Source: Halobacterium sp. DL1
Lineage (GTDB): Archaea; Halobacteriota; Halobacteria; Halobacteriales; Halobacteriaceae
Direction: 5' to 3'
Assembly (NCBI GenBank): GCA_000230955.3
Contig: CP007060.1
Span: 248,001-312,000, forward strand
Length of the DNA: 64,000 nt
The position numbers and the translations under genes were made by a program. The stretch's first letter is position 1. The number at the start of each line of letters is the position of its first letter. Positions 34,405 through 42,276 of this stretch are shown piece by piece. The notes beneath the pieces were generated by a model. That model was not told where the DNA came from and ran no database searches. It was given only the letters and a program-made list of their open reading frames with translations.

Positions 34405-34600
34405 CGGACTCGCGGGCGACGGTGACGAGGAGTTACCCCCTCCGAGCCCCTTGTGACGAGGCCTTTCTCCCGAGTCGCCCGCCTCCGGACGACGCGTAGC
34501 CATTGCTCCGGGTTGGCGAACAGGTGGCGTCACTGCGCGCGGACCGGTCCACCGCCGCTTCGCTGCCCGGCCCACGTCGGCTGTCAGGTCACGGGGCGGG
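34405..34600 (-). ncRNA. Candidate structured RNA upstream of yfcE
   Basis: A minus-strand TTTTAAG box at 34618-34624 could start a transcript near 34594. Pairings seen: GCGGGCGAC (34412-34420) with GTCGCCCGC (34474-34482), extended by CGGA (34405-34408) with TCCG (34484-34487); and hairpin GGTGAC/GTTACC with loop GAGGA at 34421-34437. GTGACGAGG occurs twice (34422, 34453). It lacks the signatures of RNase P and SRP RNAs. Strand and ends are inferred. Confidence 0.3.
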
Positions 34601-34658
34601 TTGGTCCCGGCTTCACACTTAAAACGCCGCACCAGCGTCCGGCGACCGAGCGGAGTCG

Positions 34659-34714
34659 TTCGAGAGAGCGAAGCTCTCTCGTGATGACGAGAGACGCTTA
34701 CGGCGTCTCTCGAA
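34659..34714. repeat. Four-segment inverted-repeat block
   Basis: Segment 1 CGAGAGAGC (34661-34669) pairs with segment 2 GCTCTCTCG (34673-34681); segment 3 CGAGAGACGC (34688-34697) pairs with segment 4 GCGTCTCTCG (34703-34712). Alternatively 1 pairs with 4 (TTCGAGAGA/TCTCTCGAA) and 2 with 3 (CTCTCG/CGAGAG). The two folds exclude each other. Confidence 0.5.
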
Positions 34715-34725
34715 CCACGTAGCGG

Positions 34726-34798
34726 AGTGAGGGAGGAGTGCTTTTGGTGGAGCTTTTGCCGAGGGCTGGCTTCGCCAGCCCACAGCGCAAAAGGTCCG
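34726..34798 (-). repeat. Stop-abutting repeat, copy A (after engB)
   Basis: Read along the minus strand, the repeat begins CGGACCTTTTGCGCTG at the first base after the engB TAG stop, then has an 8-bp hairpin GGGCTGGC/GCCAGCCC with loop GAAG, GGCAAAAG pairing back to CTTTTGC, and CCACCAAAAGCACTCCTC. Nearly identical to copy B at 46759-46831. Confidence 0.75.
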
Positions 34799-35416
34799 CT
34801 AGAAGAACTGCTTCAGGTCGTCGCGCTTCGCGGCCTCGAGGTGGGTGCGGACGGCCTCGTTGAGTGCCTGGATGTTGCCGGTCTTGGCGGTGATGGGGGC
34901 GATGGTGTCCTGCCACTGTTTCCACGGCGGGAGCAGGCCGAGGCGGTCTGCGATGTCGTCCAGCCGTTCGTCGCGGTCGTCGACCTTGTCCATCTTGTTG
35001 ACGGCGACGACGGGCGCGATGCCGAGGTCCTCGAGCAGGTAGAACAGTTCGACGACGTGTGGAATCTCGTCGTCGCCGGAGTGGCGGTCGATGATGTCGA
35101 CGGCGGCCTTCCCGTCGAGGACGAGCACGCCGACCAGGATGTCGTCGGCGTTGGCCTCGAGGTAGTGGACGATGTCTGTCTTGATCTGCTCGCGGTGGTC
35201 GTCCTCGACGCCGGACATGAACCCGAAGCCGGGCAGGTCGGTGACCATGAAGTCCTCGCTCGCCCAGTCGAAGTGGTTGGGCTGGCGGGTGACGCCGGGT
35301 TTCTGTCCCGTCGGTACCTTGTGCCCCGTAATCTCGCGCATCAGCGTCGACTTCCCGACGTTCGACCGGCCGACGAGCACGACCTCGTCGCTCCGGTCCG
35401 GTCGGTTCTCGAACAT
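34799..35416 (-). CDS. engB: Ribosome-biogenesis GTPase EngB
   Basis: A 205-aa TRAFAC-class GTPase. G1 is GRSNVGKST (about 16-24), G3 DLPGFGF (about 60-66), G4 NKMD (about 140-143) and G5 ITAKTG. EngB/YihA acts late in large ribosomal subunit assembly. The stop is followed immediately by the 73-bp repeat. No other gene is within an operon distance on this strand. Confidence 0.92.
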   Translation of the reverse strand: MFENRPDRSDEVVLVGRSNVGKSTLMREITGHKVPTGQKPGVTRQPNHFDWASEDFMVTDLPGFGFMSGVEDDHREQIKTDIVHYLEANADDILVGVLVLDGKAAVDIIDRHSGDDEIPHVVELFYLLEDLGIAPVVAVNKMDKVDDRDERLDDIADRLGLLPPWKQWQDTIAPITAKTGNIQALNEAVRTHLEAAKRDDLKQFF

Positions 35417-35591
35417 ACCCAGGGTAGCCAGCGGTCGGGGTTAAACCTCGCGTCCGAGCCCGAGACGTTTCACTCCACTCCCCGTTCGCTCAGCCCGAGA
35501 CGCTTCGCTTCGCTCACCGTCTCGCGGACGCTCAAACGCTGCTTTGAGTCCTGGGGAGGTTAAAGCAGTAGGCCGCCGAAGGGGTTCATGT

Positions 35592-36338
35592 ATGCGACAG
35601 AAAACACTCCTGCTAGCCGTCCTCGGCTCCGCGCTGCTCGTCAGCGCCGGCGTCAGGGGCGCGCTCATGCTCGGCAGTGGCCCCGCTTCCGCCAGCCAGC
35701 CCGACCAGTCCCAGAAGTCCATCACCGTCTCCGCGAACGGCGAGATCGAGGCGACGCCCGACCAGGCCATCGTGCAAGTTGCCATCGTCGCGACCGGCAA
35801 CGACTCCACGGCCGTGCGCGAGGAACTCGCCTCCGACGCGCAGTCGATGCGGACGGCCCTCGAGGAGTACGGCCTCGACAGCGACGCAATCCGCACCGCG
35901 CACTACGACATCCGCCAGGAACGCGAGCGGACGCCCGAAGGCGTCGAGGAGGGTGACTACCGCGGCATCCACGCCTTCGAGGTCACGCTCGACGACACCG
36001 ACGCCGCCGGCGAGGTCATCGACGTCGCGGTCGACAACGGCGCCGACCAGGTCAACGGCGTCTCCTTCACGCTCTCCGAGGACAAGCGCGAGGAACTCCA
36101 CAACGAGGCGCTCACCGAGGCGATGAGCAACGCCCGCGACCGCGCCGACACGCTCGCGGCCGCCGGCGACCTCTCCGTGACCGAGGTCCACACCATCGTC
36201 TCCACCGAGACCCGGTACCACGACTACCGCGTCGAGACGGCGTACGCGAGCGCTGCCGGCGACAGCACCTCCATCGAGGCGGGCGCGGTGACCGTCACCG
36301 CGAACGTCCACGTGACGTACAACGCCACCGCCGCGTAA
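35592..36338 (+). CDS. SIMPL (DUF541) domain protein, exported
   Basis: A 248-aa protein. An N-terminal signal peptide or anchor (MRQKTLLLAVLGSALLVSAGV) with a Gln/Ser-rich linker precedes the SIMPL domain (from ITVSANGEIEATPDQAIVQVAIV, about 44). Periplasmic SIMPL proteins such as YggE counter oxidative stress, though the mechanism is unclear. The ATG at 35592 follows a GGTTAAAGC TATA-like box by about 22 bases. Upstream extension is atypical for a signal peptide. Confidence 0.85.
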   Translation: MRQKTLLLAVLGSALLVSAGVRGALMLGSGPASASQPDQSQKSITVSANGEIEATPDQAIVQVAIVATGNDSTAVREELASDAQSMRTALEEYGLDSDAIRTAHYDIRQERERTPEGVEEGDYRGIHAFEVTLDDTDAAGEVIDVAVDNGADQVNGVSFTLSEDKREELHNEALTEAMSNARDRADTLAAAGDLSVTEVHTIVSTETRYHDYRVETAYASAAGDSTSIEAGAVTVTANVHVTYNATAA

Positions 36339-36419
36339 CGAACTGCGAGCGACCCCGGGACGAACCGGGGTCGGCAACGCTCATGAACGTTTTTCCCCCG
36401 TCCCGCTCAATCGACTGTC

Positions 36420-37715
36420 GTGCGACTCGTACAGGTGACGATTCCGACGGGCAAACGGGGCGCGGTCCTGGATACGCTCGACGACGAGGGTATCGACTAC
36501 GTGGTTACCGAGGAGACCAGCGGCCGCGAGTACACCGCAGTAGTCCACTTTCCGCTCCCGACCGAAGCCGTCGAGGATATCCTCGAATCCCTCCACGACG
36601 TGGGGCTCGCCGAGGACGCCTACACGATCGTCCTGAACGCCGAAACCGTCGTCTCCCGGCAGTTCGACGCGCTCTCCAAGCGCTACGAGGAGGAGTCCGA
36701 GAAAGGGGGGCACATCGCCAGACAGGAACTGGTCGCCCGCGCCGACGAACTCGCGCCAAAGTGGCGGACGTACTTCGTGTTGACGCTGGTCAGCACCATC
36801 ATCGCGACGGCCGGTCTCCTCCTCGACTCTCCGGCGACCGTCGTCGGGTCGATGGTCATCGCGCCGCTGCTGGGTCCCGCGATGTCCGCGAGCGTCGGCA
36901 CCGTCGTCGGAGACAACGACCTGTTCCGGCGCGGCGTCCGCCTCCAGTTGCTCGGCGTCCTGCTGTCGGTCGTCGGCGCCGCGGTGTTCGCCTTCCTCGT
37001 GAAGGAGGCCCACGTCGTGCCGCCCGGCCTCGACGTCGTCGAACTGTCGGAGGTCCGGGAGCGCCTCCGGCCGGACTTCCTCTCGCTCGTGGTGGCCCTC
37101 GGCGCGGGGGTCGCGGGCGTGTTCAGCCTGATGACCGGCGTCTCCGCCGCGCTCGTCGGCGTCGCCATCGCCGTGGCACTCATCCCGCCAGCCGCCACCG
37201 TCGGCATCGGCATCGCCTGGGGGATTCCGACGCTCGCCATCGGGTCCGGCATCCTCGTGCTGGTGAACGTGCTCTCCATCAACCTTGCCGCGCTCGTGGT
37301 GCTGTGGTACTCCGGCTACCGACCCGAGCGGTTCTTCCGGGTGGGACAGGCCCGCGCCGCGCTGGTCAAGCGCGCGGCGGTCCTGGTGTTCGCCATCGCC
37401 GTCCTGTCGGCGTTCCTCGGCGGTGTCACGTACGCCTCCTTCCAGTCCGCCTCGACGGAGCAAGCGGTCAAAGCCGGCGTCGAGGACCTGACCGGCGCGC
37501 CACAGTACGAGGGCGTCACGCTGCTGGACATGCGCTACGAGTACGAGTCCGGCCTCGTCGTCCAGCACCCCACGGAGGTGGTGGTGACCCTCGGGGTGCC
37601 CCCCGGTAGCGACTACCCCGGGCTCCCGGCCACGCTGAACGAGCGCATCGACGCACGCGCCGGCCGCAACATCACCGTCGAGGTCCGCTACGTCCAGGTC
37701 GCGCGCGTCGAGTGA
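36420..37715 (+). CDS. DUF389 (TIGR00341) membrane protein
   Basis: A 431-aa protein: an N-terminal ACT-like cytosolic domain (about 1-100) followed by about five or six transmembrane helices (about 118-330) and a C-terminal extracytoplasmic domain. The DUF389 core includes TVVGSMVIAPLLGPAMSASVG (about 140-160) and ALVGVAIAVALIPPAATVGIG. Function is unknown across the family. Start codon is GTG. Confidence 0.88.
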   Translation: MRLVQVTIPTGKRGAVLDTLDDEGIDYVVTEETSGREYTAVVHFPLPTEAVEDILESLHDVGLAEDAYTIVLNAETVVSRQFDALSKRYEEESEKGGHIARQELVARADELAPKWRTYFVLTLVSTIIATAGLLLDSPATVVGSMVIAPLLGPAMSASVGTVVGDNDLFRRGVRLQLLGVLLSVVGAAVFAFLVKEAHVVPPGLDVVELSEVRERLRPDFLSLVVALGAGVAGVFSLMTGVSAALVGVAIAVALIPPAATVGIGIAWGIPTLAIGSGILVLVNVLSINLAALVVLWYSGYRPERFFRVGQARAALVKRAAVLVFAIAVLSAFLGGVTYASFQSASTEQAVKAGVEDLTGAPQYEGVTLLDMRYEYESGLVVQHPTEVVVTLGVPPGSDYPGLPATLNERIDARAGRNITVEVRYVQVARVE

Positions 37716-37739
37716 CGGACGCTCCGCGGCAGTGACGCG

Positions 37740-38723
37740 CTACTCCTCGAACGGCAGTTTGGGTTCGAAGCCGACAGCCTCGATTGCGGCTTCGAGCGCT
37801 TCTTCGACGCCCTCGCCGGTCTCCACGCTCATGTAGCAGTCCGCCTCCACCTCGTCGGAGAGGTCGGTCTTGTTGCAGACCGTCACGAGTGGGACGTCCG
37901 GGAACTGCGCGGCGACCTCCGCGCGGAGCGCGCGCTGGTCCTCGAGGGGGTAGCCACACGTCCCGCTCGGGTCGAGGAAGAAGAGGATGACGTCACCAGC
38001 GTGCGCGAGCGCGGAGACGGCCTGGTTCTCGATCTGGTTGCGCTCGTCGGCCGGGCGGTCGAGCAGCCCCGGCGTGTCGACGATCTGCCAGCGCACGCGC
38101 TCGTGCTCGAAGTGCCCGACGCGGATGCCCTTCGTCGTGAACGGGTACTCCGCGGTCTCGATCTTCGCACTCGACACCGCGTTGACGAACGACGACTTCC
38201 CGACGTTCGGGTAGCCCGCGACGACGACGGTCGGGTCGTCGGGTTCGATGGTGGGCAGGTTCTTCAGCGCGTCCCGCGCCTGCCCGACCGCCTCGAGGTC
38301 GTCGGCAACCTGGTTCATCACCGACCCCATCCGCGCGAACGCCTGCTTGCGAATCTTCCGGGCGCCGTCCGTGTCGTGGGGGAGTTTCCCCATGTACTCC
38401 CGGCCGAGGTCGTGGGTCTTCGAGGCCGCCCACGATATCTCCGAGAGGTGCTGTCGGAGCGCGTCGATACCCTCGTCGCTGTCGTACTCCTTGCGCAGGA
38501 TGGCGTCGGCGAGTTCGTAGTAGAACGGGTCCACCTGGTCGAAGTCCGGCCACTCCGTCACCACGTTGTGGAGGTTGTCCCCGAGGATGTTCGAGGACGT
38601 CTGCAGCATCGACTCCTGGGCCTCCCGGCCCCCCTTCGCCCGCCCCGAGCGCGCCGCCCGCGAGAACGCCTTGTCGAGGAGTTCCTCCGACGTGGGCGTC
38701 GTCGGCAGGTTCTCGAAAATCAT
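37740..38723 (-). CDS. NOG1-family GTPase
   Basis: A 327-aa GTPase. A helical N-terminal domain (about 1-160) precedes the G domain: G1 GYPNVGKSS (about 169-177), G2 TTKGI, G3 DTPGLLD (about 215-221), G4 NKTD (about 284-287). Archaeal NOG1 proteins are linked to large-subunit ribosome assembly. The minus strand before the ATG contains CCTTTTACG, a plausible TATA region. It sits beside engB-type functions, but about 2.5 kb away. Confidence 0.9.
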   Translation of the reverse strand: MIFENLPTTPTSEELLDKAFSRAARSGRAKGGREAQESMLQTSSNILGDNLHNVVTEWPDFDQVDPFYYELADAILRKEYDSDEGIDALRQHLSEISWAASKTHDLGREYMGKLPHDTDGARKIRKQAFARMGSVMNQVADDLEAVGQARDALKNLPTIEPDDPTVVVAGYPNVGKSSFVNAVSSAKIETAEYPFTTKGIRVGHFEHERVRWQIVDTPGLLDRPADERNQIENQAVSALAHAGDVILFFLDPSGTCGYPLEDQRALRAEVAAQFPDVPLVTVCNKTDLSDEVEADCYMSVETGEGVEEALEAAIEAVGFEPKLPFEE

Positions 38724-38821
38724 GCTCGCGAGTAGGCAGGCGACACGTAAAAGGCCACGTATCGGCGGCTGTGGGGCTTCTTCAGGTTCACTCGAGGATG
38801 TGGTTCTGGAGAGCGCTCTTC

Positions 38822-38918
38822 GAAAGCCCCGAGGCTACGAACTCGGGGGACTCGCTGTGCTCCTCGCTCCGCTGCGGTGCTTGCGTCGTCCGCCGTCGTT
38901 CGTAGCCTCGCCCCTTTC
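38822..38918. repeat. Variable-stem, conserved-loop element, copy 1
   Basis: Outer arms GAAAG (38822-38826) and CTTTC (38914-38918) enclose a perfect 12-bp stem GAGGCTACGAAC (38831-38842) / GTTCGTAGCCTC (38898-38909) with a 55-nt loop containing GACTCGCT (38849-38856) and GTGCTTGCGTCGTC (38877-38890). Copy 2 at 56128-56227 has the same arms and loop but an unrelated stem. It occupies the divergent gap between NOG1 and the DUF5518 protein. Confidence 0.75.
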
Positions 38919-39015
38919 AGTCCACCCGCTACCGGGTGTCGAACAGGGACTGACGGACTGAACGCCCAGTCGGTCGTACACGACGCTTTTGGCCATAGAG
39001 TCCCTCTACTCGGAT

Positions 39016-39378
39016 ATGACAAACTGGCGCGCGGTGCTGGTCGGGTTCGCCGTCGAGTTCGTGTTCGGCGTGTTCGCGTTCGCGCTGCCCGGCATCGGCC
39101 ACGCGGCGGCGGGGCTCGCGGGCGGCTTCGTCGCGGGCTGGATGGCTGGCGGCGGCCTCTGGCGCGGCGCCTGGCACGGCCTGCTCGCGGGCGCGATCGG
39201 CGGTATCATCGTCGCCATCATCATCGTGCTGTTCGGCCTCGTGCTGGGGGCGACTGGGCTCGTGCCCGCGGGCTTCCTCGGCCTCGGTATCGGTCTCATC
39301 GCACTCGTCGTGTTCCTCCTGCTCGCTATCGACAGCGCCATCGCGGGCGCGGTCGGTGGCTGGCTCGTGGAGCGCTAG
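39016..39378 (+). CDS. DUF5518 membrane protein
   Basis: A 120-aa membrane protein with about four hydrophobic helices and a strongly Gly/Ala-rich composition (GHAAAGLAGGFVAGWMAGGG), as in DUF5518, a haloarchaeal family of unknown role. The ATG at 39016 is preferred over one nine codons upstream because it starts MTNWRAVLVGF at the first helix. It overlaps the convergent alpha/beta-hydrolase 3' end by 4 bases. Confidence 0.7.
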   Translation: MTNWRAVLVGFAVEFVFGVFAFALPGIGHAAAGLAGGFVAGWMAGGGLWRGAWHGLLAGAIGGIIVAIIIVLFGLVLGATGLVPAGFLGLGIGLIALVVFLLLAIDSAIAGAVGGWLVER

Positions 39379-40121
39379 GCCAGGAACGAACGCAGTTCCT
39401 CGGCGAACTGTTCGGGCGCGGTCTGGACGCCGAGGTGGCCGACGCCCGATAGCTCCGCGACCGTCGCCGTTTCGACGCGGTCGGCGAGTTCGAAGACGGC
39501 GTCCCGGAGGTGGTCGGGGCTGTGCTCCCCCGCCAGGAGCAGCGTCGAATCCGGAACGTCGGGGTCGCCGAGTTCGTAGCCTTCGACCACGCGGGTCTCC
39601 CGGACGACCGTCTCGGCGAGTGGCGTGGCGCGCGCGACCAGTCCCGGGTCGAACTCGTGGATGTCGCCGGCCTCCCGGAAGAACAGCTCGATGGCGCCCT
39701 CGCGGTCGCCGTCGTCGAGGCGGGCCTGCAGTCGGTCGGCGAGGTCGTCGCCGCGGTGGTCGCCGACGAGGACCGCCGGCTCGTAGAGAACGAGGTCGTC
39801 GATGTCCAGGTCGCCGGCAGCGGCCAGCGAGACGAGACCACCGTAGGAGTGCCCGACGACGACGGGGTCGCCGTCGACCGCGTCCACGACGGCCCGCAGG
39901 TCTGCGACCTCGCGGCCGAGGTCGTACTCGTCGGCGTCGGCGCTCGCGCCGCGGCCGCGGCGGTCGTAGGTCACCACGCGGAACTGGTCGGTGAGGTGCG
40001 GCCGGAGCGCGCGCCAGCTCCCCTTCGTGGTGCTCCCGCCGTGGACCAGGACGAGTGGGCGACCGTCGCCGTACGTCCTGTAGCCGATTTCGGTATCGTC
40101 GGCGGAGACCACTGAGTCCAT
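39375..40121 (-). CDS. Alpha/beta hydrolase
   Basis: A 248-aa soluble hydrolase. The nucleophile elbow is GHSYGG with Ser about 90, the oxyanion-hole HGGST follows strand 3 (about 39-43), and catalytic His is in GVGHLG (about 224-229). Closest by general form to haloperoxidase-like or 3-oxoadipate enol-lactonase-like hydrolases; substrate unknown. The ATG at 40121 starts the domain; a longer frame adds an odd N-terminus. Confidence 0.85.
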   Translation of the reverse strand: MDSVVSADDTEIGYRTYGDGRPLVLVHGGSTTKGSWRALRPHLTDQFRVVTYDRRGRGASADADEYDLGREVADLRAVVDAVDGDPVVVGHSYGGLVSLAAAGDLDIDDLVLYEPAVLVGDHRGDDLADRLQARLDDGDREGAIELFFREAGDIHEFDPGLVARATPLAETVVRETRVVEGYELGDPDVPDSTLLLAGEHSPDHLRDAVFELADRVETATVAELSGVGHLGVQTAPEQFAEELRSFLA

Positions 40122-40182
40122 GGGTGCGTCACTCCCGTCGCTCACCGTGAAAATCAATCGGTTCCCCCGCAGTCGCGGCCCG

Positions 40183-40482
40183 TCAGCGACGCGCCCGGAG
40201 TTCGTCCAGCAGGTCCTCGACGTCCATGTCGTGTTCGGCGAGCACGACGAGCATGTGGTAGACGACGTCGGCGCCTTCGTGGGCGAGTTCGTCGGTGTCG
40301 CCGTCCTTCGCGGCGAGCAGGAACTCCGTGGTCTCCTCGCCGAGTTTCTCGAGGGCGGCGTTCTCGCCCTTCTCGTGGGTGAACAGACTCGCCGTGTAGG
40401 AGTCCTCCGGGAGCGTCTCCTTGCGGTCCTCGACGACCGCGAACAGTTCGCGGAGTACGTCGTCAGCGTCCCCGTCGCTCAC
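40183..40482 (-). CDS. hisE: Phosphoribosyl-ATP diphosphatase
   Basis: A 99-aa MazG-like enzyme for the second step of histidine biosynthesis, releasing pyrophosphate from PR-ATP. The metal-binding helices are visible: EKLGEETTEFLLAAK (about 45-59) and ELAHEGADVVYHMLVVL (about 66-82). The start is GTG and overlaps the stop of the upstream DUF151 gene (GTGA), so translation is probably coupled. Other his genes are not in the window. Confidence 0.92.
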   Translation of the reverse strand: MSDGDADDVLRELFAVVEDRKETLPEDSYTASLFTHEKGENAALEKLGEETTEFLLAAKDGDTDELAHEGADVVYHMLVVLAEHDMDVEDLLDELRARR

Positions 40483-40925
40483 CGCTCTAGCACCTCGCGG
40501 ATGTCGTCGAGGTCACCGAACGCCTCGGGGTCGCGGCGCCCCTCCTCGAAGACGTCCTCGGCGACCTCGATGGGGGCGTCGGTGCGCGCGACCAGCGCCA
40601 GCGAGTCGCTCGGGCGGGCGTCCACGACCGCGTCGCCGCGGGGGGTCTGGACGTGTAGGTCGGCGTAGTAGGTGCCCTCCTCGACGCGCGCGACGACCAC
40701 GCGGTCGATGCGGCCGCCGAGTTCCTCGACGAGGTCGAGCGTGAGGTCGTGCGTGAGCGGCCGCCCGATGTCCCTCGCGTCGAGACCGCGGGCGATGCTC
40801 GTCGCCTCGTCGAAGCCGATGAAGATGGGGAGGACGTCCTCTTCGTCCTCGACGCCGACGAGCACGACCGGCAGCGCGCCGTCGGGCGTGCCGGCGACGC
40901 GGACGCCCTCGATGTGTGCGTTCAT
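40479..40925 (-). CDS. DUF151 bifunctional nuclease-like protein
   Basis: A 148-aa protein of the BFN/DUF151 family, with DEEDVLPIFIGFDEATSIARGL (about 27-48), the PLTHDL motif (about 56-61) and DARPSDSLALVART (about 102-115). Members include plant nucleases and the bacterial proteins acting in nucleotide metabolism; the in vivo reaction here is not known. Translationally coupled upstream of hisE. Confidence 0.85.
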   Translation of the reverse strand: MNAHIEGVRVAGTPDGALPVVLVGVEDEEDVLPIFIGFDEATSIARGLDARDIGRPLTHDLTLDLVEELGGRIDRVVVARVEEGTYYADLHVQTPRGDAVVDARPSDSLALVARTDAPIEVAEDVFEEGRRDPEAFGDLDDIREVLER

Positions 40926-40947
40926 GACGGGACCACCACGAGGAGCG

Positions 40948-41547
40948 TCAAAAGACTGCCTCCTCCCTGGGGAAGAACGCCAGGTCGTGGATTCGCGAGT
41001 CGTCGGTCAACTCGGGGTGGAAGGAGGTGCCGACGACGGGGCCGTCCCGCACCGCGACCGGGTCGCCCTCCCAGGTCGCGAGCACCTCGACGTCGTCGCC
41101 GACCTCGGCGATGAGCGGCGCGCGGATGAACACGGCGGGGAACGGGTCGTCGAGGCCGTCGACGTCGAGTGGCGCCTCGAAGGAGTCGACCTGCCGGCCG
41201 AACGCGTTCCGGTCGACCGTGGCGTCGATGAGGTCGAGGGTGTCCACGCGCTCGTCGTTCGCGTCCGCGGAGGCGACGATGAGGCCCGCACAGGTCGCGA
41301 GCACTGGTTTCCCGGCGGCGACGTGGTCTCGTATCTCCTCGTCGATGCCCTCGCGGGCGAGCAGCCGCGAGATGGCGGTCGACTCGCCGCCCGGCAGCAG
41401 GAGGATGTCGCAGTCGGGCACCACGCCGCTCGTCCGTATCTCCACGACCTCGGCGTCCTCGCCGTGGGCGTCGGCCGCGCGGCGGATGGCGTCGGCGTGC
41501 TCGGAGACGTCGCCCTGTACCGCGACGACCCCAGCGCTGACAGTCAT
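40948..41547 (-). CDS. pdxT: Pyridoxal 5'-phosphate synthase glutaminase subunit
   Basis: A 199-aa glutaminase that supplies ammonia to PdxS for PLP synthesis. The catalytic triad is Cys86 in ATCAGLIV, with His and Glu in SFHPELTDD (about 181-189). The LLPGGEST glutamine-binding motif is at 50-57. The ATG at 41547 starts the first strand, and the frame above it is antisense-like. PdxS is not in the window. Confidence 0.93.
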   Translation of the reverse strand: MTVSAGVVAVQGDVSEHADAIRRAADAHGEDAEVVEIRTSGVVPDCDILLLPGGESTAISRLLAREGIDEEIRDHVAAGKPVLATCAGLIVASADANDERVDTLDLIDATVDRNAFGRQVDSFEAPLDVDGLDDPFPAVFIRAPLIAEVGDDVEVLATWEGDPVAVRDGPVVGTSFHPELTDDSRIHDLAFFPREEAVF

Positions 41548-41584
41548 GGCTACCGGTAGGTGTCTGCGGGGAAAAAGCCTCTCG

Positions 41585-41740
41585 CTACACGAAGAACTGC
41601 AGGAGCAACACGACGACGCCGAAGAACGCGCCCGTGGCGACGACGGAGCGCGGGTCGATCTGGATTGCGTTGGGGTCTTCCGAGTCGAAGTACCGGACGA
41701 GGCCCGCACTGGACATCAGTCCGCCGGAGTCACTACTCAT
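41585..41740 (-). CDS. Preprotein translocase subunit Sec61beta
   Basis: A 51-aa single-helix subunit of the SecYE-beta channel. The N-terminus is [19 protein letters not shown], followed by [13 protein letters not shown] and a C-terminal helix [17 protein letters not shown], the archaeal SecG/Sec61beta pattern. It lies between pdxT and trxA, 38 bases from the pdxT start. Confidence 0.88.
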   Translation of the reverse strand: MSSDSGGLMSSAGLVRYFDSEDPNAIQIDPRSVVATGAFFGVVVLLLQFFV

Positions 41741-41852
41741 GTTCGTCCATCCTCGCCGCGGTGGCCTAAACCTTTCGTGTGGCCGCACTCCCGGCAATCA
41801 CCGAGCCGTGAGAAACCCTTATGCGCCGGGCGCGGCAATCCCCAGTAGACCG

Positions 41853-42119
41853 ATGACAGTCACACTCAAGGACTTCTACGCGGACTGGTGTGGGCCCTGC
41901 AAGACCCAGGACCCGATCCTGGACGACCTCGAGGAGGACTACGACAGCGTCACCTTCGAGAAGATCGACGTCGACGAGGCCGAGGACGTCGCCAACGAGT
42001 ACCAGGTTCGGTCGATTCCCACCATCGTCGTGGAGAACGACGACGGCATCGTCGAGCGGTTCGTCGGCGTCACGCAGCGCGAACAGCTCGAGGACGCCCT
42101 CGACGACGCGGGCGCCTGA
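41853..42119 (+). CDS. Short thioredoxin
   Basis: An 88-aa thioredoxin with the WCGPC active site (Cys13, Cys16) and the cis-Pro motif IPT (about 56-58). It lacks the usual N-terminal beta-alpha segment of about 105-aa thioredoxins. Divergent from Sec61beta. The stop codon falls within a 13-bp tandem duplication, GCCTGAGCCGGCC x2 at 42114-42139. The reductase partner is not in the window. Confidence 0.88.
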   Translation: MTVTLKDFYADWCGPCKTQDPILDDLEEDYDSVTFEKIDVDEAEDVANEYQVRSIPTIVVENDDGIVERFVGVTQREQLEDALDDAGA

Positions 42120-42276
42120 GCCGGCCGCCTGAGCCGGCCGCCGTTCTTCCCCGCAGCCGCGACCACCGCCCAGCGGCCGCACTCTCTCAGCCGACGCTGG
42201 CCGAGCAGTGACCCTGGCCGTGTGACGGCCGTGGGGTTCCGGTAGGCTATTGTACGCGACGCGTCTCCCCGTGGAT

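Larger units (their letters stand above)
34316..34798. other. Structured 483-bp intergenic region
   Basis: The gap between yfcE and engB holds several separate structures: a candidate structured RNA (34405-34600), a four-segment inverted-repeat block (34659-34714) and a repeat abutting the engB stop (34726-34798). A 76-aa minus-strand frame (34402-34632) has mixed third-position bases unlike its neighbours, so I do not call it coding. Confidence 0.5.

Noticed and set aside
34402-34632. 76-aa minus-strand protein frame
   Set aside because: Third codon positions are mixed, unlike every neighbouring gene, and the region folds well as RNA; I treat it as non-coding.
34316-34640. SRP (7S) RNA
   Set aside because: Considered because of structure and location, but I could not find the conserved GGAAG-type helix-8 loop or the usual 5' domain sequences.
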